NCBI GenBank assembly: GCA_022821645.1
Contig: JAJEDE010000005.1
Location: 1 to 52,196 of the forward strand
Direction of reading: 5' to 3'
DNA length: 52,196 nucleotides
DNA from: Chloroflexota bacterium
GTDB taxonomy: Bacteria > Chloroflexota > UBA11872
The translations under genes were made by a program, and so were the position numbers. The notes below the pieces were generated by a model, which saw only the letters and a list, made by a program, of their open reading frames with translations, had not been told where the DNA came from and searched no databases. Position 1 is the first letter of the stretch. Each line of letters opens with the position of its first letter. Below, piece after piece: positions 1 to 8,091 of this stretch.

Positions 1-39
1 GTGGTGGTTGACGACGGTATGCGCATGGCGCTTGTACAT
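1..39 (-). CDS. 5' end of a gene running off the left edge
   Basis: Reading the minus strand, an ATG at 39 follows a good ribosome binding site (GAGGAGAG, about 45-52) and opens 13 codons (MYKRHAHTVVNHH) before the window ends. The well-placed Shine-Dalgarno supports a real start, but too little protein is visible to name it. It would be transcribed divergently from the kinase gene at 305. Confidence 0.4.
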   Translation of the reverse strand, partial: MYKRHAHTVVNHH

Positions 40-203
40 GGGGCTCTCCTCGCAGCCGGGCCACCCTGGCCTCGGCAATGGCGGGAGACCGCCCCGAGCG
101 GCTGCGGCTGGCATCCGGCCTGCCGTCGCCGACTCTCACTCTGACCACCACAATGACAGTGTAGACAGCGCCATCTATTAGAAGGGTGTTAATGGATTCC
201 ATT

Positions 204-219
204 TTTATATGAATATAAA
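204..219. promoter_or_regulatory. AT-rich palindrome upstream of the sensor kinase
   Basis: TTTATAT-GA-ATATAAA is a perfect inverted repeat in an otherwise GC-rich leader (about 177-225 is AT-rich). It sits about 85 bp before the ATG at 305, between two divergent starts. A promoter or operator is inferred; no clear -35/-10 pair was assigned. Confidence 0.35.
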
Positions 220-304
220 TATCATCTCCGACTAGCAGCCATGCACACGGGGTGACGGCCCGGCCGGCCGGCCACCTGTGATTGCCTGGAACCAGGGGAG
301 AACC

Positions 305-1240
305 ATGACCCAGGCTGACCGTCGCGACCGGGACCTCGCGGCGTTGCGCGAACGCCTGTCGCGCCTCAGCGCGGCCAGCCTCCGCATCAACGAAAGCCTC
401 GACTTCGACACCGTGCTCCAGGACGTCCTCGACTCTGCCCGCTCCCTGACCGCCGCCCGCTACGGCGTCATGACCCTGCTGGACGACGCCGGCCGGGTGC
501 GGAACTTCCTGGCGTCGGGCATGACCGCGGAGGAGGCCGAGCGACTGTGGCTCACCCCGGACCGGTGGCGGCTCTTCCAGGCCCTGACCCATGTCTCGCA
601 GCCCCTGCGCATTCCCGACCTCGCGGCGCATGTCCGCGGCCTCGGCTTCACGGACTTCACCATCCCCCTGCCGGTGAAGGTCTTCCGCTTCATGGCCGCG
701 CCCATGCTCCACCGGGGGGACCGCGTGGGCCACGTCTTCGTGGGCGACCGGGAAGACGGGCAGGCGTTCAGCCGGGCTGACGAAGAGATCCTGGTGATGT
801 TCGCTGCCCAGGCCGCGCTGGTCATCGCCAACGCCGGCGCCCACCGGGAGGAGCGGCGGGCCAGGGCCGACCTGGAAACGCTGGTCGACACCTCGCCCGT
901 GGGCGTCGTCGTCCTGGATGCCCGGACGGGACGGCCGGCGTCCTTCAACCGTGAGGCCCGGCGCATCATGGCCGGGCTGCTGGACGACGAGCAGCGGGTC
1001 GAGGATCTCCTGGACGTGGTGACCTGCGTGCGCGGCGACGGCCGGGAAGTCTCCCTGCGCGAGTTCCCCCTGGCCGAGTTGCTCGGCTCGGGGGAGACGG
1101 TCCGCGCCGAGGAAATCGTCCTGCGCGTGCCCGACGGGCGCAGCGTCGGCGCCCTGCTCAACGCCACCCCCATCCACGCCGAGGACGGGCAGGTGGCCTC
1201 CTTCGTCATCACCCTCCCGGACCTCACGCCGCTGGAATAG
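305..1240 (+). CDS. GAF-PAS sensor half of a split hybrid two-component protein
   Basis: This 311-residue product holds a GAF domain (about residues 20-180) and a PAS-like segment (about 190-305). The ATG at 305 is chosen because AGGGGAG lies just upstream; an in-frame GTG at 278 has no such site. The frame ends at a TAG (1238-1240), yet the same frame continues without a break into kinase sequence (CAG GAG CGG CTG CGG...), and the H-box lies about 14 codons later. A GAG, CAG or AAG codon changed to TAG would explain the split. Sensing of light, redox or a small ligand is typical of GAF domains, but no ligand residue was identified. Alone, this half has no catalytic function. Confidence 0.75.
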   Translation: MTQADRRDRDLAALRERLSRLSAASLRINESLDFDTVLQDVLDSARSLTAARYGVMTLLDDAGRVRNFLASGMTAEEAERLWLTPDRWRLFQALTHVSQPLRIPDLAAHVRGLGFTDFTIPLPVKVFRFMAAPMLHRGDRVGHVFVGDREDGQAFSRADEEILVMFAAQAALVIANAGAHREERRARADLETLVDTSPVGVVVLDARTGRPASFNREARRIMAGLLDDEQRVEDLLDVVTCVRGDGREVSLREFPLAELLGSGETVRAEEIVLRVPDGRSVGALLNATPIHAEDGQVASFVITLPDLTPLE

Positions 1241-1270
1241 CAGGAGCGGCTGCGGGCCGAGTGCCTGGCC

Positions 1271-2686
1271 ATGGTCAGCCACGAACTCCGAACGCCCCTG
1301 GCGGCCGTCAAGGGCGCCATCACCACCGTGCTGGAGTCGGCCGACGAGCTGGACCCGGCCGAAATGACCCAGTTCTTCCACATCATCCGCGACCAGTCCG
1401 ACCAGATGCGCTACCTCATCGGCGACCTGCTGGACGTGGCCCGCATCGAGACCGGCGCCCTCCCGGTGGATCCGGAGCCTTCGGCGCTGCAAACGCTGGT
1501 GGATGAAGCCACCGGCCGATTCCTTACCGGCGGCGCCGGGCACGTCGTGAACGTGGACCTGGCGGCGGACCTGCCCCCCGTCATGGCCGACCGGCGGCGC
1601 ATCGTCCAGGTCCTCAGCAACCTGCTCTCCAACGCCGCCGGATACTCGCCCGACGGGTCGCCCATCCTGGTAAACGCCGAGCGGGAGGGCGTCTACGTCG
1701 CGGTTGCCGTGTCCGACCAGGGCCGCGGCATCCAGGCCGACCTGCTGCCGCAGCTGTTCCGCAAGTTCTCGCGGGCGCCCGGAGGCGACGGATCCGGTCT
1801 GGGCCTCGCCATCTGCAAAGGCATCGTCGAGGCCCACGGCGGCCGCATCCGGGCCGAGAGTGACGGCCCGGGCCTGGGCGCGCGCGTCACCTTCACCCTG
1901 CCGGCGGCGCTGGAGGCCGCGCCCCCCGCGCCCGCGCCGGCCGACCCGGCGTCGCAGCCGGCCGCCCGCCGCCAGGTCCGCGTGCTGGCCGTGGACGACG
2001 ACCCGCAGGCGCTTCGATACGTCAGAGACTCCCTTGCCAGGGCCGGCTACGCGCCCATCGTGACCGGCGACCCCGCCGAGGTGCCCCGCCTCATGAAAGA
2101 AGGGAAGCCCCATCTGGCCCTGCTGGACCTGGTGCTGCCGGGGGCCGACGGCATCGAACTGATGAACGACATCCGCAAGCAGGCCGACGTGCCGGTCATC
2201 TTCCTGTCCGTATATGGCCACGATGACACCGTCGCCAGGGCCCTGGACATGGGAGCGGCTGACTACGTGGTCAAGCCCTTCTCGCCGACGGAACTGGCGG
2301 CCAGGCTCCGGGCGGCGCTCAGGAAGCGGCTGGAGCCCTTCCACGACGAGCCCTCCGAACCCTACGGCGCCGGAGGCCTGGGCATCGACTACGCCCGGCG
2401 CCGGGTGACGCTGGCCGGCGAGCCGGTGAACCTCACGGCCACCGAGTACGCGGTGCTCTACGAACTGGCGGTCCACGCTCCCCGCGTGCTGACCCACACC
2501 GTGCTGCTCCAGCGGGTCTGGGGTCCGGAACGGGTCGGCGAATCCTGGCTGCTCCGCGACGTGGTCAAGCGGCTGCGCCGCAAGCTGGGCGATGCCGCCG
2601 ACAATCCCACCTACATCTTCACCGAACCCCGCGTCGGCTACCGAATGGCTAGGCCGGGGCAGGCGTCGAAAACAACGCGGCCCTGA
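1271..2686 (+). CDS. Histidine kinase - response regulator - OmpR winged-helix half
   Basis: In the same frame as the preceding GAF-PAS gene. Domains in order: HisKA with H-box SHELRTPL (His at codon 1280), HATPase_c (N box NLLSNAAGYS, G boxes DQGRGI and GSGLGLAI), receiver domain (acidic pocket DDD, phospho-acceptor Asp286 in LLDLVLPGADG, Lys in VVKPFSP) and a C-terminal OmpR/PhoB winged helix ending EPRVGYRM. Sensor, phosphoacceptor and DNA-binding output would thus sit on one chain. The ATG at 1271 lies almost on the H-box, so part of the first dimerisation helix is missing and no ribosome binding site precedes it. This supports a disrupted 793-codon parent (305-2686) rather than two designed genes. 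Independent function is doubtful. Confidence 0.8.
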   Translation: MVSHELRTPLAAVKGAITTVLESADELDPAEMTQFFHIIRDQSDQMRYLIGDLLDVARIETGALPVDPEPSALQTLVDEATGRFLTGGAGHVVNVDLAADLPPVMADRRRIVQVLSNLLSNAAGYSPDGSPILVNAEREGVYVAVAVSDQGRGIQADLLPQLFRKFSRAPGGDGSGLGLAICKGIVEAHGGRIRAESDGPGLGARVTFTLPAALEAAPPAPAPADPASQPAARRQVRVLAVDDDPQALRYVRDSLARAGYAPIVTGDPAEVPRLMKEGKPHLALLDLVLPGADGIELMNDIRKQADVPVIFLSVYGHDDTVARALDMGAADYVVKPFSPTELAARLRAALRKRLEPFHDEPSEPYGAGGLGIDYARRRVTLAGEPVNLTATEYAVLYELAVHAPRVLTHTVLLQRVWGPERVGESWLLRDVVKRLRRKLGDAADNPTYIFTEPRVGYRMARPGQASKTTRP

Positions 2687-3095
2687 CGTCCGGGCCTGCC
2701 GTCACCCACGGCCGCGCGCCGCCTCCCACCAGGCCCGGAACGATCCGCAAGCTGAACGCGCTCGCCTAGTCCCGGCTTGGTGGACCGGACGGGACGCATT
2801 CGGGGTCCCAGGCCGATACCCGGGCCGGGCCGTCCTCCGGCATGGATGCCGTATACGCCGGCACGGCCTCGTCGCTCACCACCATGCCGACATTGCGCAC
2901 AAGGGCCGTGCGCTCGGTGATCGGCCCTTCCTGCGCGACCTCCCCCCGGAGTTCTTTACATAATCCGAGCAGCCAACCCGGGGGTACGCAAAGATCGCAT
3001 GACGGCGAACCAGGGCCCCTCCCTCACCACGCGGCGATGATCTGCTTCTCGTCGCCGCGCGGCGGGGATATGCCCGTCCAATGCCCCTGAAACGC
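2687..3095. other. Intergenic region, no confident gene
   Basis: 409 bp between convergent genes. On the minus strand about 2960-2768 a short open frame reads without stops and ends at TAG (contains GMVVSDEAVPAYTASMPEDG), but it has no clear start or ribosome binding site. It may be a gene fragment. No terminator hairpin with a T-run was seen. Confidence 0.4.
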
Positions 3096-3689
3096 CTACT
3101 TGAAGGAATCGCAGTAGGCGGTGGAGAAGAATTGCTCGCAGCGGATCACCTCAACCGGCCGCTCAATGGAATTCGGCAGGGCGTCGGTCTGGGGAAGGGT
3201 GATGACGGCGTGGACCCGCTCGCCCTTCCCGCCCGCGTTCCTCGCTCGCACCCACACCTTGTAGGTGGCGCCCGGTTCCAGGTTGTTGAAGGTCACTGAC
3301 GTCTTCTTCGCCTTCGGCGTCTTGGTCCGGCCGCTGCCGCCCTCGCCGCCCTCCGGCCGCAGGTGCGCGATGTACCGCGTTGGCTCGTCCCCGCTCGCCG
3401 GGGCCTGCCACCGCACCGTCACGCTGGTCGCCGTCGACGACAGCGTCAGGCCGGTCACGGGGCCGGGAACCTGCACCGCTGGCCGCACCTCCTGGCCAAC
3501 GGCCTGCGCGGAGACGGAGCGGGCGTCATACATGAAGACGACCGCCAGCGCTGCGAGCGCGGCGGCCAGCAGAAAGAGCGGCGAGAGGCGCAGGGCGAAA
3601 CCGGACCCTGGATTCGCGGGCGGGAGACCGGGCATGGCTGCCCGCGGCGGGCGGGGCGCCCTACGGTTGGTATTTCCGGTGTTAAACAT
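3096..3689 (-). CDS. Membrane-anchored or secreted fibronectin type III protein
   Basis: 197 residues. The start ATG at 3689 has AGGAGG 10 nt upstream, so the longer TTG start at 3713 is unlikely. A basic N-terminus is followed by a hydrophobic segment (about residues 33-53, LSPLFLLAAALAALAVVFMY), giving a signal anchor or uncleaved signal. One fibronectin III domain (about 75-160) shows the usual PGPVTGLTLS start, TSVTVRWQAP strand and TYKVWVRARNAGG end. The C-terminus carries two cysteines (IRCEQFFSTAYCDSF) that could form a disulfide outside the cell. FN3 modules mediate adhesion or carbohydrate contact; no enzyme domain is present. No operon partner is evident. Confidence 0.7.
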   Translation of the reverse strand: MFNTGNTNRRAPRPPRAAMPGLPPANPGSGFALRLSPLFLLAAALAALAVVFMYDARSVSAQAVGQEVRPAVQVPGPVTGLTLSSTATSVTVRWQAPASGDEPTRYIAHLRPEGGEGGSGRTKTPKAKKTSVTFNNLEPGATYKVWVRARNAGGKGERVHAVITLPQTDALPNSIERPVEVIRCEQFFSTAYCDSFK

Positions 3690-4061
3690 GGCTATCGTGC
3701 CTCCTGTCGGCAAGCGTTCCGCTCCATCCGTCGGGGCAAACTCGCCGAACGCCGGCGGCGGAGCGTTTGCTTACCCCTGGCCGGGTTCGGTGGTGGCCCG
3801 CGCCTCTCGTCGGAGCGGAGACGCACAGTCCCTTATAACTTGTACTCCACAACCTCTATCATGCGCGTATGTCAAAGGCTCTTTCTTGTATATCTTTCTG
3901 AATTATCTCGTGGAATTCGTGATGTATCCGGGCCGGGCGACGCCGCCCGCGGATCACCCGGGGGCAAGTCTCCAGTGCGTTCAGCCCGGTGCCGCCGCCG
4001 TCTCCAGGCCCTCCTGCATCGCCCGCGCTCCCTCGTCGCTCACCTCGCGCACCTCATCCGC
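3690..4061. other. Intergenic region with AT-rich promoter zone
   Basis: 372 bp upstream of the FN3 gene. The stretch about 3830-3930 is notably AT-rich for this window, as expected of a promoter for the minus-strand gene. A TTGACA hexamer occurs on the minus strand near 3875, but no convincing -10 at 16-18 bp was found. No gene is supported. Confidence 0.4.
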
Positions 4062-4580
4062 TCACTCCCTCCCCACCCTTCCTCCCTCCGCCAGCCGCCG
4101 CAGCGAATCCCCAACCGCCCGGAACGTACGCCACTCCGGCAGCATCTCCGCCCCCAGGTCCTCGTAGAAGCGGTGCGCGTCCGTGTTCCAGTCCAGCGCC
4201 ACCCACTCAAATCGACCGCAGCCCCGTTCCACCGCGATCGCCGCCACCCGTCGCAGCAGTTGTGTGCCCAGCCCGCGGCGTCGATACCCCGGCGACACGT
4301 ACAGGTCGTGCAGGTACATCCCCCTCTGCGCCAGGAACGTTGAATACGTGTGGAAGTACACGGCAAACCCTGCCGGCTCGTCCCCCGCGAACGCCAGCAA
4401 AGCCTCCGCCGCCGGCGATTCCCCGAACAGCGACCCCCGCAACGACTCCTCCGTCGCCACCACCTCATGCGTCAGCTTCTCGTACACCGCCAGGTCCCAA
4501 ATCAACCCCATCAACCGCGGCACGTCCTCCTCCGTAGCCGCCCGTATCGTGAACCCGGAGTCTTCCGGCACAGTCGTCAC
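4062..4580 (-). CDS. GNAT N-acetyltransferase, SSAT/diamine-like
   Basis: 172 residues, a full single-domain GNAT. It matches the spermidine/spermine (SAT2, thialysine) acetyltransferase type: GMYLHDLYVSPGYRRRGLG covers strand 4, the acetyl-CoA pyrophosphate loop (RRRGLG) and the conserved LHDLYV. The later RFEWVALDWNTDAHRFYEDLGAE is the family's signature C-terminal segment, with the catalytic Tyr candidate in RFYEDLGA. It transfers acetyl from acetyl-CoA to an amine; a polyamine or lysine analogue is likely but unproven. The start is a GTG with AAGGA close by; an alternative GTG lies three codons later. It appears monocistronic. Confidence 0.82.
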   Translation of the reverse strand: MTTVPEDSGFTIRAATEEDVPRLMGLIWDLAVYEKLTHEVVATEESLRGSLFGESPAAEALLAFAGDEPAGFAVYFHTYSTFLAQRGMYLHDLYVSPGYRRRGLGTQLLRRVAAIAVERGCGRFEWVALDWNTDAHRFYEDLGAEMLPEWRTFRAVGDSLRRLAEGGRVGRE

Positions 4581-4815
4581 CGTCCTTGTAGGTCTTTGAA
4601 CCTCGGCTTCCTCGCCACTCTACGCTTGGCGGGCTAAGGCGTACGGGTCTGCAAACATTCCGGTGCGAGGTCCGCGTCTGAGGAGGCGGGCAGGCGACTC
4701 CGGAAAGCGCCTCACGAGCCTCCGATCCGCCACGGATGGAAGCTCAACCGCCCGGTGACTCTCGTTTTCCAAGACCTGACGATTCTGGCAGGCGCGCCTT
4801 TCAGCGTCGCCTGGC

Positions 4816-5460
4816 TCAGCTCCCTAAGCCCCGTATGGCAGACGGCAACTCGCTGAACGTCGCGACCTTCGCAGTGGCTCTGGACAAGTCGTGAGATGCC
4901 GTGAATTCGTTGGCAACCACGATGCAGTCAATCCCCGCCGCTACCGCCGACTCCAACCCTCGCGCCGAATCTTCAACAACCACCGTTTCAGCGGCGGTAG
5001 CGCCAAAGCGTTCGAGCCCTGTCAGATAGGGTTCGGGATGCGGTTTAGCTTGCTCGTAGTCCTCCCTGTCCAAATAGAACTCCATATAGTCCAGGATCGA
5101 ACGCTCTTCGTGTATGAGGTCGAAGTCAGCTCGTTTGGATGTAGTCACGATAGCCATTCGGTACGTATCCGAGAGCTCGGCCAGCGTTTGCAAGACGCCC
5201 TCAATCTCGATGTCCTCTGTTCGAAGATATTCCTGGTAGTAAGCATTGCGGACCTCACGCTGCCTGCTGATGGTCTGTTCATCAACACCTGCCGCTATGG
5301 CCTGCGCCCAGGTGGCAAATCCGTGGGTCATGTCTCGCAGGTATTGGTCTCTATCCAGCGTAAATCCAATATCAGCCAGGGCGCGCGCTCCGGCCTTGTA
5401 ATACCAGAACTCGGTATCCACCAGGACCCCATCATGGTCAAAGAGGATGTACTTCTTCAC
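4816..5460 (-). CDS. HAD-family phosphatase, beta-phosphoglucomutase-like
   Basis: 214 residues, subfamily IA HAD fold. Motif I is DHDGVLVDTE (nucleophile Asp8, acid Asp10), motif II the TTSK in MAIVTTSK, motif III Lys in QAKPHPEPYL and motif IV VVEDSARGLESAVAAG. A helical cap lies between motifs I and II (about 15-85). The DTE after motif I is typical of phosphoglycolate phosphatase/beta-PGM relatives. The substrate is a small phosphorylated metabolite, not identifiable here. The start is a GTG 29 nt after the purC stop, same strand, so the two are probably cotranscribed. The Shine-Dalgarno is weak, consistent with coupling to purC. Confidence 0.8.
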   Translation of the reverse strand: MKKYILFDHDGVLVDTEFWYYKAGARALADIGFTLDRDQYLRDMTHGFATWAQAIAAGVDEQTISRQREVRNAYYQEYLRTEDIEIEGVLQTLAELSDTYRMAIVTTSKRADFDLIHEERSILDYMEFYLDREDYEQAKPHPEPYLTGLERFGATAAETVVVEDSARGLESAVAAGIDCIVVANEFTASHDLSRATAKVATFSELPSAIRGLGS

Positions 5461-5489
5461 CGTTGGTCCCTATGGCCCTACGTACACGG

Positions 5490-6761
5490 TCATGCGATTC
5501 CCTGAAGGTTGCTTGCCAAGCGTGACTCAATGGGTTGATCCGCCCCTGGAAACTCGAAAGAGCGCCCGGTGATCTTCTCGTAAAGGTAGATGTAGCGTCG
5601 TGAGAGCTCGGTTACAAGGTCATCCGGCGCTGCTGGCAGGACCTCATCCTCGTACGGGTCGCAGTTCTCCACGAACCAGAGCCGGAGGAATTCCTTATCG
5701 ACGTTGTCGGGTTCCCGACCCTCCCGCATGCGCTGTTGATACGTGTCGGCGATCCAGTAGCGACTGGAGTCAGGGGTGTGGATCTCGTCGACCAGGAGGA
5801 TCTCACCGTTCTTGTCACGGCCCATCTCATATTTGGTGTCGACGAGAATCAAGCCATGCTCGGCTGCCTTGGCTTGACCGAATTCGAAGAGCTCCAGCGC
5901 GATGCGGCTGCATTGTTCCCATTCATCGGCCGTCATCCAGTTCTCGGACACGATCTCGTCAGGGCTGATCGGGCGGTCGTGATCCCCCTTGGTGGTCGGA
6001 GTGAGGACATTCGTCGCGAGCTTCTGGTTTTTCACCAGGCCGTCGGGCAAATCGATGCCGCAATATTGACGCCGACCACTCTGGTAGACCGTCCAGAGGG
6101 CGGTGCTCGTGGTTCCGGTGATATATCCACGCACCACGAACTCAATCGGGAAGACGGTGCATTTTTTAGCAACGGTGACGTTTGGGTCGGGGATGGATAG
6201 AACCTGGTTCGGAACAATGTGGCGGGTCTGTTCAAACCACCATGCGCTCGTCAGGTTGAGGGCCTGCCCCTTGAAAGGGACAGCGGCCAGCACCCGGTCG
6301 AAGGCACTCTGTCGGTCGGTGGTGATAAGTGCCAGGCGATCCCCAAGATCGTATCGATCTCGTACTTTGCCTGTGGACTTCGCACCCTGAGAAATGGTCG
6401 TCTCAATGAGGCAATTGCCAAGCTCTCTTCGAATTCGATCCGCGTAGCTCGCTGAGGTGCAAATAGCGTTCTCCATTGTCTCGACCTCCACAAGGTCACT
6501 CTGGGACAGCTCGGTAACGCGCTTCTTGAGATCGGCCCACTTCTCGAAGCCGTACTCGTCAGCGATCGCGGCTTGAGCGTCGCGCAGCGATAGCTTGGCC
6601 GTGGCGATTTCGGCGTCGGATGCCTTGGCCAGCGCGGGGCGTGATGTTCGGAATTGCGCTGCGGCGTCTCGATCGCCGGCATTCACAGCCCTAAGTAAAG
6701 CCTTGGCCTGTTTCTGAAGGTGTTCCAGGCTCGGACGCAGAGGAAGACTGCGGGGACGCAT
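5490..6761 (-). CDS. purC: SAICAR synthase (PurC) with extra N-terminal helical domain
   Basis: 423 residues. From about residue 100 the protein is a complete phosphoribosylaminoimidazole-succinocarboxamide synthase of the longer, Ade1-like type: GKVRDRYDLGDRLALITTDR (Lys132), RGYITGTTSTALW, LVDTKYEMG and DEIHTPDSSRYW. It condenses CAIR with aspartate using ATP in purine synthesis. Residues 1-95 (LPLRPSLEHLQKQAKALLRA, then YGFEKWADLKKRV) are a small helical module I know from N-termini of ankyrin-type and other hypothetical proteins, not from normal PurC (240-310 residues). The ATG at 6761 has AAAGGAG 5 nt upstream; an ATG 5 codons earlier does not. A HAD phosphatase follows in the same operon. 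No other pur gene is near. Confidence 0.9.
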   Translation of the reverse strand: MRPRSLPLRPSLEHLQKQAKALLRAVNAGDRDAAAQFRTSRPALAKASDAEIATAKLSLRDAQAAIADEYGFEKWADLKKRVTELSQSDLVEVETMENAICTSASYADRIRRELGNCLIETTISQGAKSTGKVRDRYDLGDRLALITTDRQSAFDRVLAAVPFKGQALNLTSAWWFEQTRHIVPNQVLSIPDPNVTVAKKCTVFPIEFVVRGYITGTTSTALWTVYQSGRRQYCGIDLPDGLVKNQKLATNVLTPTTKGDHDRPISPDEIVSENWMTADEWEQCSRIALELFEFGQAKAAEHGLILVDTKYEMGRDKNGEILLVDEIHTPDSSRYWIADTYQQRMREGREPDNVDKEFLRLWFVENCDPYEDEVLPAAPDDLVTELSRRYIYLYEKITGRSFEFPGADQPIESRLASNLQGIA

Positions 6762-7109
6762 ACGCACTCCTTTCAAGTGGCCTGCTGTCCGCGTGATCAG
6801 GCCGAAAAGAGTGGTGCCGAGAAGCCGGGCGGTTGCGGGGGTGGGTTAAACCCTTGTCGCGGACTCGGGGGCTCCCACGAGAGCGCCTACGCAAGATATA
6901 CGCAACCAGCCCCGGTGCTGTCAAGACTGGGCTCGGAATTGCCGAACTGCCAGAGCCAGGCCGTCTGCACCTATGCGAGTGCGCTGCCCGGCCGACTGCG
7001 TTCCGTGCCACCGGCAGCCGCTGATTCTATAGACGTGTGGCCACCACAGCTCGGCTCGTCAGACTCCCAGGACCTCGATCAGCTCGTACGCCTGCGGAGC
7101 CGGACCCGC
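6762..7109. other. Intergenic region with tRNA-Ala-like remnant and cassette spacer
   Basis: 348 bp. From about 6966 to 7013 the sequence matches the 5' half of the tRNA-Ala copies elsewhere (ATGCGAGTGCG, CCGACTG). It then runs into CCGGCAGCCGCTGATT and about 65 bp of spacer that also precedes the hicB genes at 11.1 and 21.3 kb. This is the leftmost and most decayed copy of the tRNA-Ala/hicBA cassette. Upstream of it, 6762-6960 shows no recognisable feature. Confidence 0.55.
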
Positions 7110-7397
7110 CTACCCGGCCCCCTCAAGAGAGACCTCTGCGAAACGTCCCGCGCCCCCCAAGCCGCGGCTGCTCTTGCTCCCTCTCCCCGTGGGTGTGGGT
7201 TGGGGTGTGGGTCTTCCGGGCAACCCCACCGGGTTATGCAAAGGTCTCTCAAGAGCTTCAACGTAGACGTCAGTAGCTTCCCGAATCAGCCCACACACCT
7301 CCGCCCGCGACTCCCCAACCGCCACACACCCCGCCAAATCCGGCACCTGCGCCCAAAAGCCCTTCGGCCCCCGCTCAATGACGAAGGCGTACGTCAT
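7110..7397 (-). pseudogene. hicB: HicB antitoxin gene interrupted by a MITE
   Basis: The frame opens MTYAFVIERGPKGFWAQVPD and matches the HicB copies at 11.1 and 21.4 kb through about residue 50 (SRAEVCGLIREATDVYVEAL). It then reads into unrelated repeat sequence. The missing tail (PAPQAYELIEV) is found on the far side of the 122-bp insertion, about 7100-7065, out of frame and with an extra stop. The gene is therefore broken by the element at 7128-7249. Its HicA partner upstream survives only as a scrap. Confidence 0.8.
7128..7249. mobile_element. 122-bp MITE with terminal inverted repeats and 4-bp target duplication
   Basis: The ends are AGAGACCTCTGCGAAAC and, inverted, AGAGACCTTTGCATAAC (14 of 17 identical). 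It is flanked by CAAG on both sides (7124-7127 and 7250-7253). The intact hicB copies contain a single CAAG at this point, so this is an insertion with a target-site duplication. The right end matches the left end of the IS5-family element at 51936, which suggests cross-mobilisation. No coding capacity. Confidence 0.8.
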
Positions 7398-7413
7398 CGC
7401 CCACGCATTTCGG

Positions 7414-7446
7414 GCCAGCCTGTCTCAGGACACTGTTCCAGGTTCC
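7414..7446 (-). pseudogene. hicA: C-terminal scrap of hicA
   Basis: The minus strand reads GTWNSVLRQAG just before the broken hicB, matching the C-terminus of the intact HicA at 21.6 kb (GTWNSILKQSG). Everything upstream is unrelated, so only about 11 codons of the toxin remain, in the expected position. Confidence 0.65.
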
Positions 7447-7632
7447 TTCGCATCTCGAAAGCAGTTTGAAATGCGTTCGTGCCATAATCCAGCCGTGCCC
7501 TGGGAACTGACGGCCCAACCCACGGTGGCGGCGCCGGATTCGTTTGATTGACGGCGAAATCCCGAAGGTCAACTGGGCGGCCGCCGCTCATCCTGTGTGG
7601 GCGGAATGCTCGCACGTCTTAGTTGTGCATTC

Positions 7633-8091
7633 ATGTTAGAAACAGGAAGCGCGGCCCCAGACTTCACCATCACCCTGATCTCCGGCGAAGAGTTCACCCT
7701 TTCCGACCTCCGGGGATCCAGGATTGTCCTCTTTTTCTTCCCGGGGGCCCTAACCCCGGGGTGAATGGCCGAGAACTTGGGATTTGGAAAATCCCAACAG
7801 AGGATGGCGGACCGTAACGCCGTTGTGGTGGCCATCGGCTCTGCTGAGGAGAGGCAGATAAGGCGCCTGGCCAGGTACTTCAGGTTCCTGAGGATTGACC
7901 TGCCCATGGCCCATGATTCTGATAGTCGTGTGGGCGACCTCTACGACGTCAGGCCCGATACCGGGGTGGGAAACTTGCGGGTCACCTACGTCATTGACGA
8001 AGAGGGGTTGGTCACGGGGTTCCACCACAACGAACTGTCCATTGCCAGCCACTGGCGTTGGGCGTTGCGGACGGTGGCCGCCGCCCGCTAG
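7633..8091 (+). CDS. Candidate selenocysteine peroxiredoxin (BCP/AhpC-TSA type)
   Basis: The frame 7633-8091 encodes 152 residues if the TGA at 7762-7764 (codon 44) is read as selenocysteine. It begins MLETGSAAPDFTITLISG, with the thioredoxin-fold strand IVLFFFPGALTPG immediately before the TGA and MAEN after it. BCP/Prx proteins have TPGC-x-x-E here, so the UGA replaces exactly the peroxidatic cysteine, and the Glu at +3 is kept. The next 108 codons are open and end in normal peroxiredoxin sequence (VTYVIDEEGLVTGFHHNEL). No other Cys exists, so it would be a 1-Cys-type enzyme reducing peroxides with an external thiol. A hairpin follows the UGA (see 7777-7797). Arginine uses AGG in 8 of 16 codons, unlike neighbours, hinting at transfer. 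The alternative is a Cys-to-stop pseudogene. No sel genes are in the window, and no strong Shine-Dalgarno was seen. Confidence 0.7.
7777..7797 (+). promoter_or_regulatory. SECIS-like hairpin downstream of the in-frame UGA
   Basis: TTGGGATTT-GGA-AAATCCCAA forms a perfect 9-bp stem with a GGA loop, starting 12 nt after the UGA. The apical loop lies 21 nt after the UGA and begins with G. Both agree with the bacterial SECIS model (short stem, G in the first two loop bases, loop about 16-37 nt from UGA) as I recall it. SelB binding is inferred. Confidence 0.65.

Noticed and set aside
1238..1271. Two separate genes by design, with reinitiation after the TAG
   Set aside because: The second start falls on the H-box and lacks a ribosome binding site; same-frame continuity fits a mutated single gene better.
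3363..4343. 326-residue plus-strand frame across the FN3 gene and the GNAT gene
   Set aside because: Arg/Pro-rich, spans two well-supported minus-strand genes and the AT-rich promoter.
7394..7615. Small minus-strand gene between hicB and the peroxiredoxin
   Set aside because: The frame only overlaps a hicA scrap in the wrong register; no coherent protein.
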